In this document: one piece after another, positions 1 to 42,796 of the stretch | Layout: every line of letters begins with the position of its first letter | Numbering within the stretch: the stretch's first letter is position 1 | Assembly: GCA_025618425.1 (NCBI GenBank) | Contig: CM046852.1 | Location: forward strand, 5,730,719 to 5,794,718 | DNA: 64,000 bases | Direction: 5' to 3' | Source of the DNA: Heliocidaris tuberculata | Taxonomy: Eukaryota; Echinodermata; Echinoidea; Camarodonta; Echinometridae | Program-made: the position numbers and the translations under genes | Notes under the pieces: generated by a model | What the model was told of the DNA's origin: nothing | The model's database searches: none | What the model saw: only the letters and a program-made list of their open reading frames with translations

Positions 1-1100
1 GCTCCGATTTTTTTACAGAATAGACCATAAAATTGTGAACTGGTATCATACCATAATCATTTCCTCTTTCCGCAATTAACATTTTTTGTGCTCCTAAAAT
101 TTCCTCTTAAATATTTGAATACCGAAATTGTTAAATGTATTGCATATTATTCTTAATGTTAATTCATTCTACAGTGAATATCTATTCGAAAAAGAGGCCT
201 TTCACAACTACATCACAAGGTATATAGGAATGATGGGTGTACATTTGATACACTACGCATAACATTCTGAAAAATATCAAAATGATTTATTCATCATGTT
301 TCCATGCAACTCAAAAGTACGGTGACATGCCTAATAGTTAATATTTACTTTTACATAAAAGAAATTCCTCTGGTAAATATTTATTTGTGGAAACTTGATT
401 AAACCTGCTCATGAGGTCGCAAAGTGAACAAATTTGATCTAGGTAAGCATTATTTAAAATACTGACAAGGGATTATAGGACAACTATACCCCTGTTCTTC
501 CCAAAAATTTTCTAAGGACAGTTTTCAGTAGATAAAAATCCAGCTGACGCTGTTATTATTTCTACATTACTGTGCCGCAGCTGCTGCTCTACTACCAATA
601 AAACCTGGCAGAAACTCATGGACTCTGTTCCCAATATCTTTTTCATAGCCTTGGAGTTGCTGAATTGCGCACAAAAAAGCTGTAATGCATACAGTCATGC
701 CATGGTTTAAACCTCCGCTGTAAATTTGCGTATATGGAGGTTGAATTCGGGCCTTAATTTTTTTCATGGGGCATGACGTCATCGTTGAAACCTCAGTCAA
801 ACAGTGGTGATCTCTTGCAGAAAACGATCTCTCCATGGTTCCTTATTTTGTCATTTTTCCTTTCTCTTCCTCTTTGAGATAGAAATGTAAAAGAGTAACG
901 GAGATTAGGATATTGTTGCTTTTTATAGAATATACCACTCTTCCATTTAAATTTACAAAAAATGAAAAGACAAAAGATTTTTTTCCCATTTTTTGGTACA
1001 GAGAAAACACAGCGACTTTAAATTTTGCCTCTTTGAAGAGACAGGCAATAATATAGAAAGATGTGAGTTGGTCTAGCAGTGCTGCAACCGCATAGCCAGG
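1..1100. other. AT-rich intergenic DNA, nothing recognised
   Basis: Short frames only. The 89-codon frame at 567-836 on the minus strand has no family resemblance, splice context or codon pattern that would support a gene. Confidence 0.4.
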
Positions 1101-1109
1101 AGGCGGTTG

Positions 1110-1565
1110 TTTCCCCCCTCCCGCGCGAAAGCTCTGACGTTTGAGTAAATTTGTGAGAAAGATAACGGCTCGTAGCACCTTTTTTTAAGGGGGAAAGTTA
1201 GTTCGACGCCCTGACTGCTTTTCAAATATTTGGACGCAATACTGCACTGTATGTAACAGGGGTGAGTGCAGGGAGGGAGGGGAGGGGGGGGGGGCTCCCC
1301 CTTCCCGTGCGAAGCGCCAAAACTTTTACGCTTTAGCAAATTTGAGAGAAAAATAACGGCTCGCAGCAAACCCTTTTTTAGGCGGAAAGTTAGTTCGACG
1401 CCCTGACTGCTTTTCAATTATTTGGACGCAACACTGAACTGTATGTATCAGGGGTGGATGCAGGGAGGGAGGGGGGTTCCCCCTTCCCAAGCGAAGCGCG
1501 AAAATTTTGACGTTTTAGCAAATTTTGAGAGAAAGATAACGACTCGAGCGCCTTCTTAGGCTTTA
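1110..1565. repeat. tandem repeat, three units of about 184 bp
   Basis: Matching blocks begin near 1122, 1306 and 1489. Each carries a G/C-rich tract, then a GCGAAGCGC-like stretch, an AAATTTGAGAGAAA-like stretch and GATAACGGCTCG. The linker GTTAGTTCGACGCCCTGACT is shared by the first two. Units have diverged. Confidence 0.75.
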
Positions 1566-2097
1566 TCTCTCACTTCCCCCCCCCCCCCGCTTTTTCGCTC
1601 TCGCTTTTTTGTTTTGTTTTGTTTTGTTTTTTTGTTTTTTGTTGGTTACCTGGTTACGCACAGGTCTAGCCATAGGGTCCGCGGTCAGCTCTTTGTCTTA
1701 GCCCTAGAACTAAGTGGTGTTCTCGTCCCCAACTTTGGGCTCAGACCCACGAAATGAATCTTACTGATGCTGAGCAGCGGAAAAGGCAGATAAGGGAGGT
1801 GAAAGCTTTAAACCTCCAACCTGCTTCCAGGGAAATGTAAAGGATTCCCCTTCTGCATCCATCCCCTGCCCCCCACTGCCAGCGTAAATTTAGGGCGCAG
1901 ATTGGCCTTTACCGTGACAGCCATCTTCGTAGCCACTTACCTAACTAGGCTATATTCTTTACTGAGGATTATCTAGAGTGATCATCATCGCTATGCCATG
2001 GACGACACACATAAATTAGGATAGTGTAAAGTACGAGCACGGCAAGGTCCAACTATTATAATTTGATACGTAAGTGCTTTATCTAAAATGGTCTCAC

Positions 2098-2284
2098 CTC
2101 ATCAAGTTCTGTATATGTATTTCCTCTTTCAAGATCGACTCGACATGAGGAAACACCACTGGCCCCACCAGTTCCATCTAGTTGTGTTTCACTAACATCT
2201 AAATACCGCAACAACGTGACAGGGTCATTAGAATTAATACTGAGCCTGATCGTTTGAGAGTAGGTATTTTGTCCGTCCGTGACA
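2098..2284 (-). CDS. isolated exon paralogous to REJ-like exon 18
   Basis: Open for 62 codons between an AG acceptor (2285-2286) and a GTGAGAC donor (2097-2091). It starts with one overhanging nucleotide and ends in phase 0. It encodes VTDGQNTYSQTIRLSINSND, and ends ASGVSSCRVDLERGNTYTEL plus DE. The last 22 residues match exon 18 of the large gene at 18 positions, and the donor is the same. The upstream half is not obviously alike. No partner exon was found within 5 kb, so it may belong to a neighbouring gene off the left edge or be a duplicated remnant. Confidence 0.6.
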
Positions 2285-5253
2285 CTGAATACTTTATGAA
2301 TTATAATTTTAGTAGAAGACCATTGCAACCAAATTCTATCTAATTTCAGCTGCTTCAGTGATGCCTTTCATAATGAAATTTAAAAAAGCTCTCTGCAGTT
2401 AAATACATATTTTCTACAGGCCTTCAAACTTTCAAAATTTGTCAAATGTCCGTCTGTGACTAACAGATCAGGCTCTACTGCAGAACCAAACTACATTTAT
2501 TTTACAATTGTAAAGTATTAGTCACAGCAGGTGCTGCACACTAAGAAACTGACTTACATATGGTTGTACGACACATGCTCCGGCGACAATTGTTCCGTGG
2601 TAATTCATAACACTAACCAAATTCCCAACTACATCCCTGGACATAACACTATACCTAACCCTAACCCTAACCCTAACCTAAAACCCAATCATAACCCTAA
2701 ATCTAATCCAATTTGTCTGACGAAATAAAGCCTTGAGCAATATTTTATTGTCGCCGGAGATACGTCGGAGCATGTACTAGCGCAATGTCATATCGTCTTC
2801 CGAGACTGACGCATATAAACTAAATCACATTTTGTTATTTTGACTAAAACGTGCTTCTCACGAACAAGACAATGTGTGATGAAAATAAAGCACAATAAAT
2901 CATGACAATCGTGATAACATTTGATAATAAGGCTTTATTTCAATTTTCCATCACCAGCTCATTAGATATAAAATTTCAAATTGCTCAAAGCAAGATATAT
3001 AAAGCTCTGCACGCATTTAGACCACAAACAGAATAATAGTACGAATATTAGGTCATTTCCACATTTATATACATGCTTAATATATTGTAGTAAAACGTTT
3101 GACGTCATGAATAATATTCCAGCGAGGGCTTGAGGGTCTGAGATGAACTAGACAATTATTTATCAGTTGTCGTCAAAGGAATGAAACTCGGTTAATGACA
3201 TTAACCAATCACTCGACTGTTTGTCAATTAAAATTAAATTTGCTGTGAAATCACTAAAAATTTAAGTCTCTGCAATTAATTAACCCGTTGACTACTGAAT
3301 TATATCATTCGTATAGTGCCTCATACAGGAACCAACTGATTCCAGTGGGCAAAAGGGTTTAATAATCGTCCTTGATTAGAAATCAGCAAAAACCTATTGC
3401 AGTAAAAACAAGCTTTAAAGAAATAATTAACCTCTCGGAACGCAACATTTTGTAGTTATTTCGAAAGGTTATAACAAATAAAGATGACTTCAGAAACGTC
3501 ATAACTTTGGAGCGCTAAAGTTTTAAAATTATGATATCAATCTGGACCTGTCCTGTAATGTTAAAGCTAATTGCACGACTGATGTGAAACTAAATTCCAT
3601 TTAACACATTTCTAAAGCAAGCTGATATTCAAAACTATATACACAAAATCAATTTATAACAGATACCATGACTCAGGGCATCTTGAGAATGTGAGTAATG
3701 TTCAAATATTTAAGAATGATATATGAGATTTACAGTTGGTAAATAAGGAGTGCTTGCAATACTCCAAACAGTGTCTTTTGGTGGCCCTGCATCATCCTGC
3801 AATTCATACATGAGTAAATTCTGTTTCATCGTGTCTATCCCTTCCTCATAGCATTCAGATAGAAGACTGCGAAGACATGGAAGACTATAGCTGAAAAATT
3901 TATTCTTAAAAATCTATCGAACAAGAGAGAGAGAAAGAGAGAGAGAAAGAGAGAAGAGAGAGAGAGAGAGAGAAAGAGAGAAAGAGAGAGAGAGAAAAAA
4001 AAAGACAAATAGTTGTGGTCTTAATATGGACCCACAAGTACACTTTTTGCCTAATGTACTATTTCTTGAAATCTGCAATTTCCTTTCTTCTTTTTTTTTT
4101 TTGGAAGAAAAATTAATATAGATATGGGATAATACTGAAATAAACTGAATATGATTTAAAATAATGAACAGAATAAGCACACTATAGTTATTGCTCTGTT
4201 AAGCTGATTATGATTTGAAAGTTTAGAAATTCTCTTCACATATCTACTAATACAATTTACACAATAAAATGTAAATGCAATATATCCATATTCCAACATA
4301 CTTTGAATATATTCATCTAAAGTGCCAGTGATTTTTTAATATAATTTTCTAACAAAGCATTTTGTTAAACTGTATGATTATATATGACTTATATACTGTG
4401 ACTTGTTTATCTACACATCTCTAAATTAACAATAAACGACATTCTCATAAAGATAACATAATATATACAAATTCCAAGTTTTAGTAAAGTATTGATGTAC
4501 CCCTGAATAATGAACCGTTCTCTACAATGGAGAAACATATCTAGTGTTATATATTTTCTATACAAAACTACGATTATCAATAATGACAGGCCGTTGTTGT
4601 TTCAGTTGCAGCTTATGTGACTAGACCTGACATTTAGTATAGGCCTATATCAATGTACTATCACTATAGATGTGATATACCACATTTCATCTGATATCAC
4701 AGTAGGTCTGCTATTATCATGATTACTGTGTCTCTGATGAAGCATGACTTCTAGCAGTTAACCTTTGATGCCATATTCTGCATGTTGAAATCATAAGCAT
4801 ACTGCAATGAAAGAGACATAATATAAGCATATTATAAGGATTATTATATTACAAGATGACATATAGCAAAAAATTATATATAAGTCTCAAGAATGTCAAG
4901 TGGGGGATTGGGCAATCACCCCCCCCCCCCCCAGTTCCCCTAAAGTACACACACACACACGACTGCACACTGTGTATACTGGGCATGCGTGTATTACTAA
5001 GCCTCTCCTCTGCAAAATGAACATTGTATAGAGTATTTCATTAAATTCAATGCCATTGTAATCACAGTGGGGACTTTGGCATGAAATTAACTTATCAAAT
5101 TACCATAATGCTGCAGTATGGTGATAATGAAATCGGAAGTCAAGCGAATCAATCATCTGATACACTGAACAACATGTATCGATCACAAAGGTACTTCCTT
5201 ACCTTGGATGTTAGATTGTTAAGTGTTTTGAGCTAAAATGTCCCTGACTAATG
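2285..5253. other. AT-rich intergenic DNA with microsatellites
   Basis: No supported gene. It holds a GA tract at 3923-4000, a C run at 4919-4932 and a CA run at 4947-4960. At 3282-3361 weak inverted ends (TTAACCCGTTGAC and AAAGGGTTTAA) might mark a small decayed element. Confidence 0.45.
2654..2680. repeat. short interstitial telomere-like repeat
   Basis: About four copies of CCTAAC/CCCTAA, followed by decayed copies. Too short for a telomere. Confidence 0.7.
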
Positions 5254-8200
5254 TTTTTTTTTTTTTTAAACCTCTTCAGAGGTCATTTATTCGATGCAAT
5301 CAACAATACATTAAAATACATATAAATATACATTCACTTCTCAACGAAAAATCTCCAAAGGAAGAAAGAAAAATAACAATCGGTTAAAATCACGGAATAA
5401 ATTGTTGAATAGCATTTGATATATCATCTGAAATGTTATCTAAATGTAATTCGTTTTCACGAGCATGCCATATTGTGAAACTATTATAAGTTTTCCCCTG
5501 AAAGTAGTTCAACATATATATTTTATATATTGCATATTGTGCGTATGTAATGACTATATTTATATCTTTAGCATTTAAACATTTAGAATCTATACCAACC
5601 ATTAAGTGTTTTTCATTCAATGTAAGTGTTTGTTTGCATTCATAACGAATAAATGCAACAATACGTTTCCTGAATAATATTACCTTGGGGTATTCTAACA
5701 AAACATGAACAAACGTTTCAGTTGTTTTGCAAAAAGTAAATTTTCATTTACAATTTTCCATTTACATAAATTATATCTGAAAGGTAAGATACGATGAAGT
5801 GCTTTAAAATTGAATTGCTTCACTTTATTGTTTTTTATTGTTTTAAATTTAAATTTTAATATATTTTTGCAATCAAAATCGATAGGAAGTTTAATATGTT
5901 CTTCCCAATGTCTTAATACAGTCAGTAAACTATAAAAATGTTTTGATTTCATTGTTGACAATCTAATGGCATCACCTGTTTTGATTTCATAAAACTCATT
6001 ATCATAATTGTGCATAATACCTGTATCGTTATCGTGCCGATTGACTTCATGGATTCGTTTGATCCAGACTTTAGGGATCGCCTTCCTGAGCTTCGCATAC
6101 ATGAAGTCAACCAACAAGGAGTTCGAACCAAGCACATTACAAATATAATCTTGTGATGTGAAATGTCCATTTTCTACAATATCATTAATCTTTAAGAGTC
6201 CCTTTGAAAACAATTCTTGAAAAAAATAAGGTTTTACTACCAAGTGTTGTATTGCTATTGTACCATAATACTTCATTTCGAACATTTTCGACGTGCAGAA
6301 AATCAACGTACCTAAGTTCACTCGAAGATATAAGACAGTTAAAATAGAAATCAGGTATTTTATGTTTTGAACATAGCATCAACATATCTTTGCGAGAATA
6401 GTTTGTTTTTTCAATCAGTATTTAAACATGAATTTCCACCGTGCATCATTGTTATTTTCAAAGTACCTTGTTAACCTTGTTAAATGCAGGGATTGAACCT
6501 TAAATCAGTATTTAAACATGAATTTCCACCGTGCATCATTGTTATTTTCAAAGTACCTTGTTAACCTTGTTAAATGCAGGGATTGAACCTTGGAATGTAA
6601 ATCTACCATGCTCAGTCCTGCATTTTCAGCTGTGTTTATTAAGACCGATCTCTTGACCTTGTCTCGTTTTGAATTCCAAAGGAAATTGTAAATCAATTTA
6701 TTCGACTCCACAATTAGTTTCGGAGGAATGGGTAATACTGAAGCAACATACACAAATTGTGAATTAATAACGATTTAATTATAATAACTTTACCATAGAT
6801 GGTTAAGTTTATCATTTTCCAGAAATTTAAGATTGATTTAACCTTTTCAAGTTTCAGAAACCAGTTCAATTGATCAGATTCTTTTTTATTTCGAATAAGG
6901 TGTAGACCCAGATACTTGACTGGATCATCATTCCATTTTAATTCTTTTACAAATTCTACGTGAGGTGTCATTGTTATTGCTTTTGTTTTCATAACATTTA
7001 AGTTCGGTCCAGCATAGTGTCCAAATTTTCTTACTTCTTCGAGTGAAATGTTTGCTGATTCAACAGAGTTAAGAAAAAGAACAGCGTCATCAGCTAATTG
7101 TGATATTTAAAAAACTTCTGAAGTATGAGTATTTGCAGAATTAACAATAATACCATGTATATCATTATTTTGCTTGATTTTCAAGGCCATTACTTCAACA
7201 ACAAGAATAAATAAAAGTGCAGAAAGCGGAAAACCTTGTCTTATTCCCCTTCTTATTTGATTTTTTTGAGACACCCATCCATTGTTCATAACACTTCCCA
7301 TCCCATTAGCATACATTACCTTGATCCAACTAATAAATATTCTTTGAAATTAAACTTATATAATAACTGAAATAAGAAATCATGGTTAACCACATCAAAA
7401 GCTTTTTTTATAATCTAGAAAAAGAAAGATACCAGAATTACCAGATTCACAATATTCAATAATATCTTGGACTAAACGTAAATTTTGCATAGCTGAGCGT
7501 TGTTTCAAATAACCTGACTGATCAGAAGAAACCAATTTGTCTACAACATATTTCAGTCTTTTACATAACACCTTTGCTAAGATTTTATAATCAGTGTTCA
7601 ATAATGATATTGGTCTTCAATTGTCTAAATTTTGTTTATCCACTTTCTTATATAACAACGTTAACACAGCTAATTTTTGTGACTGGGATAATTCTTTTTG
7701 TTTAAAACCCTCATTTATAAAGTCTATTAACAAAGTTTTTACGTCGTCCCAGAAACATTTTGAAAATTCCACCGATAAACCATCACTACCAGGTGACTTG
7801 TTGTTTTTCATGGAGAAAATAGCTTGCCGACATTCTTGTTCACTAATCAGTCCTTCATAAGACAATGCTTCATCTTCCGTTAAAGTAGGAAGTTTAATTG
7901 AAGTTAAATAATTATCAATTTCAGACAGTTTAGCTCCATCGGTTTTTTTAGAATATAAAAATTCATAATAATTTACAATTTCTCTAAGAATATTTTCTTG
8001 GTTTGCTCATTTTGATACAATCTATTTCTTTCCTTTTTCCGTTTCTTTTTTTCAGTTAAAAGAAAATATTTCGTTGATTTTTCACCACATTCCATCTATT
8101 TTTGTCTTGATCTAACGAAGGCTCCTCTACATTTATATGTTAACCATTGGTCTAATTTTATTTAGATTTTTTTCCAATTTCCCTGAATTCTGTTCAGATG

Positions 8201-8420
8201 GATTTTCTTCATTGTCATTACTAACTTTATAAAATTCATTTTGTAATTTTTCAAATGTATGGTTTTTTTTGCATTTGTTTTCGTTTTGAATATTTTATAG
8301 TGTATTCTTTTCATTATAATTTTGCACATTTCCCATTTCATCTGAGCATTCATATCTACGTTTTCTAATTCAATTTTACGAATCAAACGTTTTATGTTCA
8401 CCTTGTAGTCAGCATCCCTT
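5254..8420 (-). mobile_element. dead L1/Tx1-like LINE, ORF2 reverse transcriptase
   Basis: The element lies on the minus strand with a terminal T run at 5254-5267 (its poly-A tail). Broken frames read in order: MKNNKSPGSDGLSVEFSKCF (7865-7617), RPISLLNTDYKILAKVLCKR (7601-7395), RRGIRQGFPLSALLFILVVE (7316-7107), LADDAVLFLNSVES (about 7107-7065), then a maturase-like region KYLGLHL (6992-6714) and IYNFLWNSKRDKVKRSVL (6753-6505). The WRPISLLNTDYKIL block is typical of the L1/Tx1 branch. Trp of this block is a TGA stop, several frameshifts follow, and an 89-bp stretch is duplicated at 6413-6591. Confidence 0.85.
6413..6591. repeat. perfect 89-bp tandem duplication inside the LINE
   Basis: 6413-6501 and 6503-6591 appear identical and are separated by one base. 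It splits the reading frame of the C-terminal LINE segment, so it arose after the element was dead or killed that region. Confidence 0.9.
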
Positions 8421-8967
8421 AAAAGTAAACCACATCCTTAAAGCGTTTGATGTCATCAGTCTTAGGGTTACTGGACAATGATCACACTTTGGAACTGGTT
8501 TTATTTCAGTTGTTTGCACATAACACCCAAGTGAATTTGTTAATAGCCAGTAGGTCCTTGACTAATGTCATGTCTAACTAAACAATCAGTAAGGGATGAC
8601 ATGATACAAAGTTACAGTATTTGGATTCTAGACGGCTAACTTATCTGACAGGCAACAACGTGCATCCATCAAAAAGGTACTTAATTGTATCGGGTGTCAT
8701 TATCATAAGGTGGAGAGTTTAGTTTTTTGAGCTAAAATGTCCTGGACTAATGCAATGTCGAAATATTTTAGATTTACTTTGATAAAGCAACAGTTCGATT
8801 ATGAGAGAACCAATTTATTACAATTCTATACTAGTAACTATATAATATATTGCGAAGGACTCAGTGCTACTAGCAGGAGTAATAGTAATGGAAGCATTAG
8901 TAGTATTATTAGTAAATTAGAAGTAGTAGTAGTGTTAGCAGTATGAGTAGGAGTAGAATTAGTACAG

Positions 8968-9004
8968 TGGCGTACATTGGCGTACATTGGCGTACATTGG
9001 CGTA
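8968..9004. repeat. 10-bp tandem repeat TGGCGTACAT
   Basis: Three full copies and a partial one, directly followed by other simple-sequence DNA. Confidence 0.85.
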
Positions 9005-9045
9005 GACAGGTCCTCATATTTGGGGGTATGATTTCCCTCAAGGAC

Positions 9046-9099
9046 CATATATATATATATATATATATATACACCCACACACACACACACACACACATG

Positions 9100-9140
<41 letters not shown>
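9046..9140. repeat. compound AT/CA microsatellite
   Basis: Alternating TA runs flank a CA run. All reading frames across it are simple-sequence artefacts. Confidence 0.9.
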
Positions 9141-9143
<3 letters not shown>

Positions 9144-9526
9144 AAGATTCATTCATTAAGTTATTTGTAATAAACTGTAGCCATGAACGTATATGCTAAT
9201 ATAAATATGCAAATGTATATTTTGTTATTAAATGGAATATAAAAACACACAATGATATGTGTGTATATTGAAGTATAGGCTATATGTTTGTATTATCATC
9301 TTCAGAACCCGAAGAAGGCCGGTTATACATATCGACAACAAATCAATCATCTTTTCCTCCTACATGCCTTTTGGCCTTAAGAATCTGATGTAAAAATTCA
9401 TCCTGGTTTGGACCTTAAAATGCTCTTTGTGTTAGTCATGTTTTTATGTTTCTTGTTTTACTGCCTACCATCGTTGTTTATATAATGTTACTGGAAATTA
9501 GATAAATCAAATAAATAAATAACATT

Positions 9527-39929
<30,403 letters not shown>

Positions 39930-40706
39930 TTTGTTTTTCTGTTCAGTAAGGTATACTATTAATCTAATCTACAGCTATCCACTGAAGTAGACCGGTCTAA
40001 CAGAGCTTGCTGTTTATCTGTAAAGAATAAGAGAGGATGCAAAAAGTTTCTATCACATTTTAAACCCATTAGAACTCTTTAGACTTGAAAGCTGGATAAG
40101 TGTTCTTACGTTATCACGTTTTATTTTCTAATGCCAAAGTGATTTATATAAAGATCTGAGCATAGAATTACTGGACGTGTATAGAAAAAAAATATACATA
40201 TACTACGGAGGCAAGATAATACGTTCTAGTATTTTCTGCGACAGATAATATTGATTGATTAATGTTTGCTTTAAAAATAGCCCTGAACGAACAGAACGCA
40301 CCAGGTGCACACTCGCCGTGGGAACCAACAAAATGTATTGACAAAATTAACATGGGTATGGATCACACATTGCGTTTATCTATCATTTCGGACTTTTAAT
40401 AATAATCAAAATTTATGCGATTGTAAATGAGAAAACAAATATTTAGCAGCATTATAGATTTGCAAATTTTTTCGGACTGCAAGATAATGTATACACGCGC
40501 CTTTTCAGACCCTTTTTTCAATTGAATTAAAAAAATATTTACAAGTGTTTATTTTTCAGATATTTAAATTGATATGTTAGAAAGGAGGCGAGGAACCTAT
40601 AGAGCACATGATTGTGTTGGCGTATACGGAAATTCATTTAAAAACTGGACAAATGCACTTCAGCTGAATCAAGAAAATCCCTTATCAAGGGAAGGGCTAA
40701 TGGCAG
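39930..40706. other. upstream region of the REJ-like gene
   Basis: Expected to hold the 5'UTR and promoter of the minus-strand gene. Apart from the acceptor-like site at 40018, I cannot identify a TATA box, initiator or known factor site with confidence. Confidence 0.4.
40017..40040 (-). promoter_or_regulatory. possible 3' splice site of a 5'UTR intron
   Basis: About 90 nt upstream of the start codon the minus strand reads CCTCTCTTATTCTTTACAG, a pyrimidine-rich tract and AG. This would make 40017-39930 the untranslated head of coding exon 1 and put the promoter farther upstream. No TATA box was identified. Confidence 0.35.
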
Positions 40707-40987
40707 GGGGTAACCTCGCTATTCATAAGGACCGCTATTCATAAGGACCACTTATTCATAAGGACCGCTATCCATAACGCGTGACTAAATGAATAGCGGT
40801 TTCGTATGGATAGCGGTCCTTCTACACAGCGAGCAAACCATAGACAAATTACCTCGCTATTCATAAGGACTTCCGTTCATAAGGACCATTTTTCATAACT
40901 ATTCATAAGGACCGCTATTCATAACGCGTGTTAAATGAATAGCGGTTTTCTATGAATAGCGGTCCTTATGAATAGCGAGTGGACCCC
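40707..40987. mobile_element. hairpin-rich element with CGCTATTCATAAGGACC repeats
   Basis: Ends GGGGT..CC.CGCTATTCAT and ATGAATAGCGAGTGGACCCC are inverted. Inside, two palindromic units (40713-40829 and 40853-40979) each run from CCTCGCTATTCATAAGGAC to an inverse GTCCT..GAATAGCGAG through an ACGCGTG centre. The flanks AATGGCAGG (40699-40707) and AATGACAGG (40988-40996) may be a target duplication. No coding capacity. Confidence 0.72.
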
Positions 40988-41329
40988 AATGACAGGGGCT
41001 CTTGGCACCCCTCTATTTAGAGATGACTCTGGGACTGCTTATGTTCATTTCAACCTATAACGTCAGGGAGAGGATGACGTATTGAATGGCAAAGGAAACG
41101 CAAATTCAAGAAAGTCAAATATTTGTTTTATTCAGAGCCACCAGGCCGATATTGATTGAAAATGTCAGAAACTGAGTAAGTCATCAAACCAACAATATTA
41201 CAGTCAAACAGGCTACCCGACAGAAACAGAAACAAAATTGGCCACTTTAGACAGGTGCCCTTTCTAGACAGGTTTTATAACACATATTTCTTCTTCGAAG
41301 GACTGAATATGGTGCAACTGATGTGGCCC

Positions 41330-41402
41330 TTATAAAGAGATCGACCTTATAAAGAAGTGGCCTTATAAAGTAGTGGCCTTATAAAGAAGTGGCTTTTACA
41401 AA
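41330..41402. repeat. 16-bp tandem repeat CCTTATAAAGAAGTGG
   Basis: About four units with small changes, the last decayed (CTTTTACAAAGAA). Confidence 0.85.
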
Positions 41403-41476
41403 GAATATAGGTTTCACGGGGATTAATCTGCTGATTTGAACTGAACAGACCGAACAGTCTCCTACGCCGTTATAGA

Positions 41477-41478
<2 letters not shown>

Positions 41479-41531
<53 letters not shown>
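41479..41531. repeat. (AT)n microsatellite
   Basis: Uninterrupted alternating AT. Confidence 0.95.
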
Positions 41532-41532
<1 letters not shown>

Positions 41533-41559
41533 TATATATATATCGCCTGTTTGGTATTT

Positions 41560-42060
41560 GATTATGAAACGTCATTGACATTTGCATCAATATTTTGTTT
41601 TACAATAAAAAGCATAAGTATATAAACATTAACAATCACATTAAAAAAAAACATTTAAAAAAAATCCAAAATATAGAAAATCATAATACGACTATTTGTT
41701 TGGAAACAATAAAAAAAAACTAAAATTTTGTCGAAAATTTCTTGTAGTTACAAAAATAAAATACTACGCCAGTAACGTTCTGGAGGTTGCTAATATAAAA
41801 ATAAGATGCAGAGGGGAAAATAAGTTTCTAAATTTCCACGCCCTTAAGGTAAATTAAAGTATACCAAAGATCGGAGACAAAAAGAAATCGAGGTTGAGAG
41901 AAAGGCAACACAGTTGCTATGATGCAGGATGCAAAAAAAAATCTTTTATCCAGCTTCTGTTATACTAAATTTATTCATAATTTTCTTTCAATAAAGTTCA
42001 CTGGTTGAGTTCCATTCATAGATACATTCCCAGGAATCATTTATTTGATTATAATGAGAA
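41560..42060. other. intergenic, nothing recognised
   Basis: AT-rich with several A runs. Confidence 0.45.
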
Positions 42061-42061
42061 A

Positions 42062-42182
<121 letters not shown>

Positions 42183-42338
42183 TGTAAGGAAATAACATAT
42201 ACAACAGCTTTGGCAACTCTCGTGGAAATAATTATAATTGTGAGAAATGAAAATGAGAGAATAATGGTTGCGTAAGCTTAAATCAAAGTTCCCCAGAACT
42301 GTCCTCCCTTTTTGAATTTTTGCAAAGGTTGAAAAAAT

Positions 42339-42409
42339 GTCTCCGCCGGGAATCGAACCCGGGTCGTTGGCTTAGAACGCCAATGCCTTAACCACTAGAC
42401 CACGGAGAC
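42339..42409 (-). tRNA. tRNA-Arg(TCT)-like gene
   Basis: 71 nt with all stems paired: acceptor GTCTCCG/CGGAGAC, D-stem GTCT/AGGC, anticodon stem TTGGC/GCCAA with loop GTTCTAA (anticodon TCT, reading AGA), T-stem CCGGG/CCCGG with loop TTCGATT. A T6 pol III terminator follows at 42337-42332. The D- and T-arms (GGTCTAGTGGTTA, GGGTTCGATTCC) look like those of tRNA-Glu, so identity by anticodon alone is tentative. It could be a tRNA-derived repeat. Confidence 0.75.
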
Positions 42410-42629
42410 GGGTCAGTGATTTCGGCGACACCAGATTCAATTGACCGACAGATTGACAAATCTTCAACCTTATTAATTAATTCCTTTGTCGGGGGCAGGT
42501 GAGTTTTGAACAAAGATAAGCCGCATGCCTCAGCTGGATCCAAACGAATGCTTTGAGATACATGTATACATTAGAATAATAATCATTATAAACAATTGTA
42601 AGGAAATAACATATACAGCAGCTTTGGCA

Positions 42630-42700
42630 ACTCTCGTGGTCTAGTGGTTAAGGCATTGGCGTTCTAAGCCAACGACCCGGGTTCGATTCCCGGCGGAGAC
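42630..42700 (+). pseudogene. tRNA-Arg(TCT)-like copy with broken acceptor stem
   Basis: Identical to the minus-strand copy from the D-arm to the 3' end, including the TCT anticodon and T-run terminator. The 5' acceptor half reads ACTCTCG, which pairs poorly with CGGAGAC. The mismatch starts where the direct repeat GGCAACTCTCGTGG joins. Confidence 0.7.
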
Positions 42701-42796
42701 ATTTTTTCAACCTTTGCAAAAATTCAAAAAGGGAGGACAGTTCTGGGGAACTTTGATTTAAGCTACGCAACCATTATTCTCTCATTTTCATTTCTC

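Larger units (their letters stand above)
8421..9526. other. region downstream of the REJ-like gene; microsatellites
   Basis: It should contain the 3'UTR of the REJ-like gene, with no clear minus-strand AATAAA seen. It also holds a TAG-rich tract (about 8860-8960), a 10-bp repeat (8968-9004), and a mixed AT/CA tract (9046-9140). The stretch ending AAATAAATAAATAACA at about 9522 looks like a plus-strand LINE tail. Parts of 8690-8755 resemble 5210-5253 (GAGCTAAAATGTCC.GACTAATG), so the LINE may sit inside an older duplication. Confidence 0.45.

Noticed and set aside
2654..2700. Telomere end
   Set aside because: Only about four CCCTAA units with unique sequence on both sides.
40707..40987. Promoter array for the REJ-like gene
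   Set aside because: The inverted ends and probable target duplication fit a mobile element better. A regulatory role is not excluded.
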